DNA of 5,602 bases, from NCBI GenBank assembly GCA_016292295.1, contig JADNEJ010000553.1:1-5602 (forward strand), read 5' to 3'. Shown one piece after another: positions 1 to 5,602 of this stretch. The notes under the pieces are model-generated. The model saw nothing but the letters and a program-made list of their open reading frames with translations. It did not search any database and had not been told where the DNA came from. The DNA comes from Candidatus Thiodictyon intracellulare (GTDB lineage: Bacteria; Pseudomonadota; Gammaproteobacteria; Chromatiales; Chromatiaceae). How positions within the stretch are numbered: the stretch's first letter is position 1; each line of letters begins with the position of its first letter. The position numbers were made by a program, and so were the translations under genes.

Positions 1-2
1 CT

Positions 3-80
3 TCAAGCCCCACCGTTGCCCTCACCAGCCATCTGATCGGAGCGACCCGCTACGGCTATTTGGCAACCAGGGGGGGCTAA
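3..80 (+). CDS. possible 3' end of an upstream gene (unrecognised)
   Basis: This frame is open from the left edge and stops at TAA (78-80), giving about 25 residues that end in a run like HLIGATRYGYLATRGG. The composition could be a protein C-terminus, but the piece is too short to identify. The other two forward frames are no better: one stops near base 36, and the other stays open to about 296 without a good start or family resemblance. It may equally be chance open sequence. Confidence 0.2.
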   Translation, partial: SSPTVALTSHLIGATRYGYLATRGG

Positions 81-157
81 ACGGCTACTCGAAAAGGCGC
101 TCGAGCAGTCCGAGGGATATGCACCCGGAGTGTGCGGCGGTCGCCGGTCGTACCCTG

Positions 158-195
158 GCCGGAACCAAAATAGCAACCTGTGGCCTGGTTCCGGC
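158..195 (+). repeat. 10-bp perfect inverted repeat (GCCGGAACCA / TGGTTCCGGC)
   Basis: The arms at 158-167 and 186-195 are exactly complementary and are separated by an 18-nt loop. A further G-T pair is possible at 157/196. No T-run follows, so it is not a canonical intrinsic terminator. It could be a terminator for an upstream gene, a protein-binding site or a small structured element; the sequence does not decide. Confidence 0.5.
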
Positions 196-255
196 TGCAA
201 CCTCGACCGCCAATCGCTACACCGTGGCACCCGACACGCCGCGCCGACGTGGGAC

Positions 256-300
256 ACACGATAACCAACTACAGCAATATGTTATTCTCAAATAGAGCCC
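256..300 (+). promoter_or_regulatory. AT-rich patch, candidate sdh promoter region
   Basis: This is the most AT-rich stretch in the first 500 bases of otherwise GC-rich DNA. It contains -10-like hexamers such as TATTCT (283-288). A consensus-like TTGACG lies at 302-307 but has no good -10 at 17 nt. I cannot assign a specific -35/-10 pair, so this is only the most likely place for a promoter, judged by composition and by position upstream of sdhC. Confidence 0.25.
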
Positions 301-353
301 ATTGACGCACGCGCGGATGACGCGCAACGCTGTTGCGGTGCACAATGGGGGGT

Positions 354-383
354 GCGACCCTTGGCGACCCTTGGCAACCCTGC
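354..383 (+). repeat. tandem decamer GCGACCCTTG, two exact copies plus a degenerate third
   Basis: GCGACCCTTG occurs at 354-363 and again at 364-373, followed by a third unit GCAACCCTGC at 374-383 that matches at 8 of 10 positions. The period is close to one turn of the DNA helix, so a protein reading one unit would see all copies on the same face. It lies between the AT-rich patch and the sdhC ribosome binding site. A regulatory role is inference. Confidence 0.45.
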
Positions 384-435
384 TGGCCCGCGAGACCCAT
401 GGGCAGGTGAGGATCGTCGTACCTGCCGGACGCCG

Positions 436-459
436 GACCCTGGCCCTGTGGCCGGGGTC
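436..459 (+). promoter_or_regulatory. strong GC hairpin in the sdhC leader
   Basis: The arm GACCCTGGCC (436-445) pairs with GGCCGGGGTC (450-459) across a CTGT loop, giving ten pairs of which one is T-G. The stem ends 41 nt before the sdhC start and is not followed by a T-run. In RNA it would be very stable, so it could affect leader stability, Rho access or translation. A terminator is unlikely. Confidence 0.4.
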
Positions 460-500
460 GCGAGGACCGGCAGACTTCGCCTTTCCACATAGGATTAAGC

Positions 501-881
501 ATGCAAGCAACCAGACCCGTGCACCTGGCTCTTTGGCGGATCAAACTCCCCGCCACCGGCTATGTTTCCATACTCCACCGCATCAGCGGAATCCTGATGG
601 TCCTGTCCATCCCGATCGGGGCCATCCTCTTCGACCAGGCCGTGTCGGGGCAGGCGGGATTCGACGCCAGCGCCGCCTTCCTCCACAATTGGTTCGTGCG
701 CCTGGCCCTGCTCGCGCTGGCCTGGAGCTTCCTGCATCACCTGTTCGCGGGGATCCGCTACCTGCTCCTGGACCTGCGGATCGGGCTCGACCGCAAATGG
801 TCGCGCCTGGGCGCCTGGATCGTCATGATCTCCGCGCTCGTAGTCCTGGTGTTGGTTCTGCTCTGGAGGGTGGCACAATGA
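501..881 (+). CDS. sdhC: succinate dehydrogenase cytochrome b556 subunit (membrane anchor)
   Basis: SdhC is one of the two inner-membrane anchors of complex II. With SdhD it binds heme b and forms part of the ubiquinone site. The 126-residue product has the family's start (RPVHLALWRIKLPATG), then SILHRISG, in which Ser23 and Arg27 match the quinone-site Ser27 and Arg31 of E. coli. Three hydrophobic helices lie at about 28-48, 64-90 and 103-123. In HHLFAGIRYLLLD (79-91), His80 matches the E. coli heme ligand His84. The residue seven further on is Tyr87, where E. coli has His91. The ATG is well supported: AGGA (491-494) lies six bases upstream. The stop overlaps the sdhD start (ATGA), so the two are probably translationally coupled. 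Identification is secure from motifs, length and context. Confidence 0.97.
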   Translation: MQATRPVHLALWRIKLPATGYVSILHRISGILMVLSIPIGAILFDQAVSGQAGFDASAAFLHNWFVRLALLALAWSFLHHLFAGIRYLLLDLRIGLDRKWSRLGAWIVMISALVVLVLVLLWRVAQ

Positions 882-1228
882 GTCGCCAGGCATCAGGCAT
901 CCTCGCGTGGCTGGCTCAACGGCTGACCGCCGTCTATCTCGCGGTATTCATCACCTATCTCTTCATCAAGTTCACGTTCGACGCCCCGGTGGACTATCTG
1001 GCGCTGCGCGCCTGGGTGGCCCAACCGGTAGTGACCGCCGCGCTGCTGCTCTTCTTCCCGATTGTCCTGTTCCACGCCTGGGTCGGCATCCGTGACGTGT
1101 TTCTCGACTACGTGCAGATCGTCGGCCTGCGGGTGATCCTGCTCGCGCTCGTCGCCTTCACCTTCCTGGCCTCCGGGCTGTGGGGCTTCAAGGCCATCGT
1201 CATCGCCATCATCAAAGCAGGATCCTAG
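878..1228 (+). CDS. sdhD: succinate dehydrogenase membrane anchor subunit
   Basis: SdhD is the second membrane anchor of complex II. The 116-residue product has a QRLTAVY motif near the N-terminus and three hydrophobic helices at about 17-33, 51-72 and 82-112. The signature HAWVGIRDVFLDYV begins at residue 66: His66 aligns with the E. coli heme ligand His71, and Asp77-Tyr78 align with the Asp82-Tyr83 pair near the quinone site. The same frame is open far upstream (to 302), but ATG 878 is the right start. It overlaps the sdhC stop by 4 nt, has GGAGG (865-869) eight bases ahead, and gives the normal family length. sdhA begins 12 nt downstream. Confidence 0.96.
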   Translation: MSRQASGILAWLAQRLTAVYLAVFITYLFIKFTFDAPVDYLALRAWVAQPVVTAALLLFFPIVLFHAWVGIRDVFLDYVQIVGLRVILLALVAFTFLASGLWGFKAIVIAIIKAGS

Positions 1229-1240
1229 GGTAATTAGTCC

Positions 1241-3003
<1,763 letters not shown>

Positions 3004-3004
<1 letters not shown>

Positions 3005-3045
3005 TGGTCAGTGGCTGGTGGTCAGTGACTGATGATTGGTGGCAG
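3004..3045 (+). repeat. degenerate heptamer tandem repeat (GTGGTCA-like, six units)
   Basis: Starting on the last base of the sdhA stop codon, the sequence divides into seven-base units: GTGGTCA, GTGGCTG, GTGGTCA, GTGACTG, ATGATTG, GTGGCAG. The first and third are identical, so GTGGTCAGTG occurs twice with a 14-nt period. My impression is that short intergenic heptad repeats of this sort occur in several GC-rich gammaproteobacterial genomes, but I cannot check that here. The last units merge into the hairpin that follows. Confidence 0.6.
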
Positions 3046-3080
3046 GGTGGTTCTGCATAGCGCAGCCACTCGCACACCAA
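3036..3080 (+). promoter_or_regulatory. long imperfect hairpin between sdhA and sdhB
   Basis: The outer arms TTGGTG (3036-3041) and CACCAA (3075-3080) enclose an inner stem. In it GTGG (3047-3050) plus CTGC (3053-3056) pair with GCAG (3062-3065) plus CCAC (3066-3069), with a TT bulge and the loop ATAGC. Between the inner and outer stems are symmetrical 5-nt internal loops in which a G-C and a G-T pair can also form. No T-run follows, so it is not a simple terminator. Its position inside the operon suggests mRNA processing, stabilisation of the upstream sdhCDA segment, or part of a repeat element; these roles are inference. Confidence 0.45.
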
Positions 3081-3129
3081 CCGGCGGCACAGCCTTTGGA
3101 GCGCCCGAGTAAGAGATTAGGTAAAGAAC

Positions 3130-3822
3130 ATGAAAGTCAGTGTTTACCGCTACAACCCCGATGTCGACAAAAGGCCGCGCATGCAGACCTACGAGGTCCG
3201 CCCCGTCCAGGGCATGATGCTGCGCGATGCCCTGCTGGAGATCAAGAAACAGGACGAGAGCTTCGCCTTCCGCCACTCCTGCGGCGAGGGTGTGTGCGGC
3301 TCGGACGGCGTCAACGTCAACGGCAAGAACTGCCTCGCCTGCATCACCCCCATCACCGAACTGAGTGAGCCCATCGTGGTCCGCCCTTTCCCCGGGCGCC
3401 CGGTGATCCGAGATCTGGTGGTCGACATGACCCAGTTCTACGAGCAGTACCGCTCGATCAAGCCCTACCTGATCCGCAACGACCCCATGCCAGAGCAGGA
3501 GATCCCTCAATCCCCGGCGGACCGCGACGAACTCGATGGACTCTATGAGTGCATCCTGTGCGGCTGCTGCTCCACCGCCTGCCCCTCCTTCTGGTGGAAC
3601 CCGGAGAAATTCCACGGTCCCGCCGCCCTTCTCCAGGCGTGGCGCTTCCTCGCCGACACCAGAGACCAGGCCACTGAAGAGCGACTGGACGCACTGGACG
3701 GCCCCTACAAGCTGTTTCGCTGCCATACCATCATGAACTGTGTCGAGGTCTGCCCCAAGGGCCTGAACCCCACCCGCGCCATCGGGCGGATCAAGGACAT
3801 GATGTTGGAGAAGGGGTTATAG
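3130..3822 (+). CDS. sdhB: succinate dehydrogenase iron-sulfur subunit
   Basis: SdhB carries electrons from the FAD of SdhA to quinone through [2Fe-2S], [4Fe-4S] and [3Fe-4S] clusters. The 230 residues are close to the E. coli length. The N-terminal ferredoxin domain has Cys51, Cys56, Asp59 and Cys71 (SCGEGVCGSDG), including the Asp ligand known from E. coli. The C-terminal domain has CILCGCCSTACP: Cys141, Cys144 and Cys147, with Cys208, bind [4Fe-4S], while Cys151, Cys198 and Cys204 bind [3Fe-4S]. Trp156 (SFWW) and His199 (RCHTIMNC) match the quinone-site Trp164 and His207. ATG 3130 is preceded by AGG (3119-3121) and starts the normal family N-terminus. The gene is separated from sdhA by 125 nt of repeat and hairpin DNA, which is unusual for this operon, and is followed at once by a terminator-like hairpin. 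Confidence 0.98.
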   Translation: MKVSVYRYNPDVDKRPRMQTYEVRPVQGMMLRDALLEIKKQDESFAFRHSCGEGVCGSDGVNVNGKNCLACITPITELSEPIVVRPFPGRPVIRDLVVDMTQFYEQYRSIKPYLIRNDPMPEQEIPQSPADRDELDGLYECILCGCCSTACPSFWWNPEKFHGPAALLQAWRFLADTRDQATEERLDALDGPYKLFRCHTIMNCVEVCPKGLNPTRAIGRIKDMMLEKGL

Positions 3823-3833
3823 CCCAGTATCAC

Positions 3834-3861
3834 CCCCCCGCCCGCGGCCGGGCGGGGGGTT
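3834..3861 (+). terminator. GC-rich terminator-like hairpin after sdhB
   Basis: An 11-bp perfect stem (3834-3844 with 3849-3859) closes a 4-nt loop, CGGC. It starts 12 nt after the sdhB stop. Only TT follows directly, so the T-run is poor. It could end sdhCDAB transcription with help, act as a Rho-linked barrier, or protect the mRNA 3' end. If it terminates efficiently, sdhE needs its own promoter or depends on read-through. Confidence 0.6.
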
Positions 3862-3863
3862 CA

Positions 3864-3953
3864 TGTAGGATGGGTAGAGCGCAGCGAAATCCATCTTCGA
3901 CGCCTCGGTCAGGCGTTACTTGCTGGGTTTCGCTGCGCTTTACCCAGCCTACA
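3864..3953. repeat. 90-bp palindromic interspersed repeat (REP/MITE-like)
   Basis: Two 30-nt arms (3864-3893 and 3924-3953) are inverted copies with only three differences. Their core is GTAGGATGGGTAGAGCGCAG on the left and the matching CTGCGCTTTACCCAGCCTAC on the right. The 30-nt centre holds a second hairpin, ACGCCT (3900-3905) with AGGCGT (3911-3916) around a 5-nt loop. From memory, palindromes with this core are dispersed in many proteobacterial intergenic regions; I cannot count copies here. It encodes no protein, so any movement would need a transposase supplied from elsewhere. It sits exactly between the terminator-like stem and sdhE. Confidence 0.7.
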
Positions 3954-3968
3954 AACTGATTTTCAACC

Positions 3969-4250
3969 ATGGTCGACCCCAACCAGAACGGCACCACCGA
4001 CGCAGAGATCCGCCGTCTGCGCTGGCAATGCCGCCGCGGCATGTTGGAACTGGACCACCTCCTGATGCCCTTCCTGGACCAGGGCTACCGGCACCTGGAC
4101 CCAAGGCGCCGCGCCGAATTCGTCACCCTCCTTGCCCAGCAGGACCAGGACCTGAGCGATTGGTTCATGTCCCGCTGCGTCCACGAGGATCCACGGCTAC
4201 ACGACCTGATCCGGCATATCGTCGCGGTCGTGGCCGCTCAGCAGTCCTGA
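3969..4250 (+). CDS. sdhE: FAD assembly factor SdhE (YgfY/CptB family)
   Basis: SdhE is a small cytoplasmic protein that helps attach FAD covalently to SdhA. The 93-residue product has the family signature near its start, RWQCRRGMLELDHLL, with the conserved RGxxE at 23-27. It is followed by MPFLDQGY, the helical stretch RAEFVTLLAQQDQDLSDWFM, and a variable tail. The length is about that of E. coli SdhE (88 residues) with a short N-terminal extension. ATG 3969 is the only suitable start, and no clear ribosome binding site precedes it, so expression may be low. It lies 15 nt behind a palindromic repeat. Its location behind sdhB fits its role, and ygfX 19 nt downstream is its usual partner. Codon use looks normal and the gene is intact. 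Confidence 0.93.
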   Translation: MVDPNQNGTTDAEIRRLRWQCRRGMLELDHLLMPFLDQGYRHLDPRRRAEFVTLLAQQDQDLSDWFMSRCVHEDPRLHDLIRHIVAVVAAQQS

Positions 4251-4269
4251 CCAAAACCCGGGCCAATCT

Positions 4270-4742
4270 ATGGCCTCCCATCGTGAACAACCGCCGCTCC
4301 TGATCCAGCCTCGTTTCTCCCGGCGACTCGCAGCCTTCGTCGCAATCACCCATCTGCTGGCCGCCAGCCATCCTCGCGCTGTCCGGGACCGCCTCACTAT
4401 TGCTGCTGATCCCGGTCGCCTTGAGCCTCAGCTATCAAGTCTATGTCCTGGTCCTGGGCCGGGCGCCCTGGTCAACCCGCTCGGCCACTTGGCAGGCCGA
4501 CGGCACCTGGACCATCGTCTTGGTCGGCGGGACCCAGATCGAGGCCCGTCTGGTCCCATCGACCTTCGTCAATGTTCCACTGGTGGTACTGAACCTGCGC
4601 TGCGGCCATTTTCGCCGCTGGGCGCTCCCGCTCTTTGCCGATGCCCTGGACTGCGAACCATTGCGCCGATTGCGACAACGCTTGCGGATCGAAGGGACCG
4701 GGCGGGAACAGGACACCGCGCTGCCGGCCCGAGCGGCACTAG
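4270..4742 (+). pseudogene. ygfX: YgfX (CptA)-like membrane protein, frameshifted
   Basis: YgfX proteins are small inner-membrane proteins usually encoded directly after sdhE. E. coli CptA has been proposed as a toxin acting on FtsZ and MreB, a disputed role. The first frame (from ATG 4270) gives PPLLIQPRFSRRLAAFVAI plus THLLAA, a typical start with the first half of the membrane hairpin. At about 4352-4370 the match moves to the +1 frame, which continues AILALSGTASLLLLIPVALS, the WQADGTW motif (4490-4510), EARLVPSTFV, and LRRLRQRLRI (4661-4690). One extra base near 4360 explains this. No start codon is convincing in the second frame alone, which opens after TGA 4301. The second frame has no stop near the expected end and runs on to 5215, antisense to the next gene; a TAG in the third frame (4740-4742) may be the original stop. 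Family assignment is good; a sequencing error instead of a real mutation cannot be excluded. Confidence 0.75.
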
Positions 4743-5430
4743 AACAGCACCGCGGCCTGCCAGCCGCGCCGCTTCTGCGCCTTGGTCTGGACCAATATCG
4801 CGATATAGATCAGGTCGAACACGCCGCACAGGAGCCCGAGCGCCAGAATGAAGGCGTTCGGACCGGTGAACCTCTCGGCGCCCAGGACGTCGAAGAGGAT
4901 CGTCGGGGCCAGTGTGCCCAGCCATTTATTCACTGCGATCAACAGGCTTTGCCAGTCGCTGCTACCGCGCTGGATCAACATGCCGATAAAGAGGATCGAC
5001 ATCAGCAGATTTTGCAGGAAGGCGGCATAGGCCCGGCCGCCAATGAGCCAGAATTCCGCGACGAAGCCATACTGGACGATAAAGGCGGTGACCAGACCCA
5101 GGAGACTCCAGACCATAAACCAATGGGGCCGCAGATTCTTGGGAAACAACTGCCTGCCGTAGCGGAAAGTAGGTATAGAGGATCCCGAGGTCGAACAGCG
5201 CCCACAGGACATTGATCCCGACCTGGAGGACCAGGCCCGACTGCCGATAGCCGAGCACGGAATGCAGGAACTCTCAGGCGATATTCAAGGCGAGCGCTCA
5301 GAACAGCATGGCATAGGTACGATCCCGCAAGCCGAGGCGGATGCCGTCGAGATAGACGAGTCTCCAACAGAAGCCGCTCAGCAACACAAGAAATAATGAA
5401 AATGGTTCTTCAAGACTCGACTTTAGCCAT
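4739..5430 (-). pseudogene. transmembrane terpene cyclase-like (Pyr4/PaxB-type) membrane protein, disrupted
   Basis: Read with repairs, this encodes about 215-230 residues with some six to seven hydrophobic helices. It begins near SLFLVLLSGFCWRLVYLDG, has NIA-x-EFLHSVLGY, then LWALFDLGILYTYF, RYGRQLFPKNL, AAFLQNLLMSILFIGMLIQR, and ends with FDLIYIAILV. This layout recalls transmembrane terpene cyclases, in which a Glu after Trp early on and an Asp in the last helix (here 5271-5273 and 4814-4816) are essential. Three lesions break it: TGA at 5298-5300 and at 5274-5276, each where Trp is expected, and one extra base at 5164-5165 that shifts the frame between YTYF and RYG. The start is unclear: GTG 5385-5387 is in frame, and ATG 5428-5430 is one frame off. 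It stops at 4739, tail-to-tail with ygfX. The membrane-protein and pseudogene calls are firm; the cyclase assignment is from remembered motifs. Confidence 0.6.
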
Positions 5431-5602
5431 TTTTGCAGTCGGGCGACGGCCCCGCACGTGACGCCACGGCGGTGCCGAAGCGTGTGCTGAGCAGGGGGTG
5501 CGGCGGCTGCTCGTCGCGGCCAGGCGGCACCCGCCAGTGGCCGTGGTACGCGGAGACACGCAGGGGAAGGCAGGCGGGGCATCAACAGTGTATGTTCCGA
5601 GG
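5431..5602. other. right-edge stretch without a confident gene
   Basis: A plus-strand frame is open from after TGA (5459-5461) to the window edge, 47 codons. It could start at GTG 5498 (VRRLLVAARRHPPVAVV...). The opposite strand is also open, with an Arg/Pro/Ala-rich reading that does not look like the start of the neighbouring membrane protein. I recognise neither. The plus frame could be the start of a truncated gene running out of the window; evidence is weak. It would be divergent from the pseudogene at 4739-5430. Confidence 0.2.

Larger units (their letters stand above)
81..500. other. long gene-free leader region upstream of sdhC
   Basis: No open frame here on either strand looks like a real protein. 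The minus-strand frames are rich in Arg, Pro, Gly and Ser, as expected from antisense reading of GC-rich DNA. What the stretch does hold is structure: a 10-bp perfect inverted repeat (158-195), an AT-rich patch (about 256-298), a small hairpin (323-337), a tandem decamer (354-383) and a strong GC hairpin (436-459) ending about 40 nt before the sdhC start. The simplest reading is the promoter and 5' leader of the sdh operon. Confidence 0.55.

Noticed and set aside
158..215. tRNA-like sequence (GGTTCCGGCTGCAACC region)
   Set aside because: It superficially resembles a T-arm, but no acceptor stem, anticodon arm or correct spacing can be built around it.
3..257. Minus-strand open frame of 84 codons at the left end
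   Set aside because: Its composition (Arg, Pro, Ser, Gly) is that of random GC-rich DNA, it lacks a ribosome binding site, and it crosses a strong inverted repeat.
302..330. Sigma-70 promoter with -35 TTGACG at 302-307
   Set aside because: At the correct spacing the -10 position reads CAACGC, far from consensus, so a specific promoter call is not supported.
302..877. Long upstream extension of the sdhD frame (would give a 308-residue protein)
   Set aside because: It is an out-of-frame reading of the leader and of sdhC. The real sdhD start at 878 has a strong ribosome binding site, overlaps the sdhC stop and gives family length.
3022..3726. Minus-strand open frame of 234 codons opposite sdhB
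   Set aside because: It is a shadow of sdhB. The plus frame has every expected Fe-S ligand and the minus reading has no domain.
5264..5300. UGA recoded as tryptophan genome-wide (alternative genetic code)
   Set aside because: sdhC and sdhE end with TGA at exactly the expected family ends, and Trp in sdhA, sdhB and the same pseudogene is TGG.

Overview
The window carries the complete succinate dehydrogenase (complex II) gene cluster of a GC-rich gammaproteobacterium. In order on the + strand it holds sdhC, sdhD, sdhA and sdhB, followed by the flavinylation factor gene sdhE and a damaged copy of its usual partner ygfX. All functional residues I could check against the E. coli enzyme are present: the covalent FAD histidine and active-site residues of SdhA, eleven cysteine/aspartate cluster ligands of SdhB, and the heme and quinone residues of SdhC/SdhD. 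The sdhCDAB-sdhE-ygfX order, the high GC content and the type of interspersed repeats fit a member of the Chromatiales (purple sulfur bacteria or relatives). That placement is inference, as no taxonomic marker is present.

Layout. Bases 1-500 hold no convincing gene. They contain two strong inverted repeats, an AT-rich patch that could be promoter DNA and a tandem decamer repeat, and so probably form the sdh regulatory/leader region. Bases 501-3822 hold sdhCDAB. sdhC and sdhD overlap by 4 nt, sdhA follows after 12 nt, and sdhB is set apart by a 125-nt spacer containing a degenerate 7-nt tandem repeat that runs into a long imperfect hairpin. After sdhB come a GC-rich terminator-like hairpin and a 90-bp palindromic interspersed repeat, then sdhE (3969-4250) and ygfX.

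The right-hand part (about 4270-5430) is decaying. ygfX is split by a frameshift near 4352-4370 and has no clear stop. Convergent to it, on the - strand, is a membrane protein gene resembling the transmembrane (Pyr4/PaxB-type) terpene cyclase family. It carries two in-frame TGA codons where tryptophan is expected, only eight codons apart, and a 1-nt insertion. The last ~170 bases hold no confident gene.

Function. SdhA/B oxidise succinate to fumarate and pass electrons through FAD and three Fe-S clusters to quinone bound at the SdhB/C/D interface; SdhC/D anchor the enzyme and bind heme b. SdhE inserts the FAD into SdhA, which explains its place behind the operon. I see no wholly new system here. 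The most unusual items are the doubly UGA-interrupted terpene-cyclase-like gene, the broken ygfX beside an intact sdhE, and the repeat/hairpin insert inside the sdh operon.
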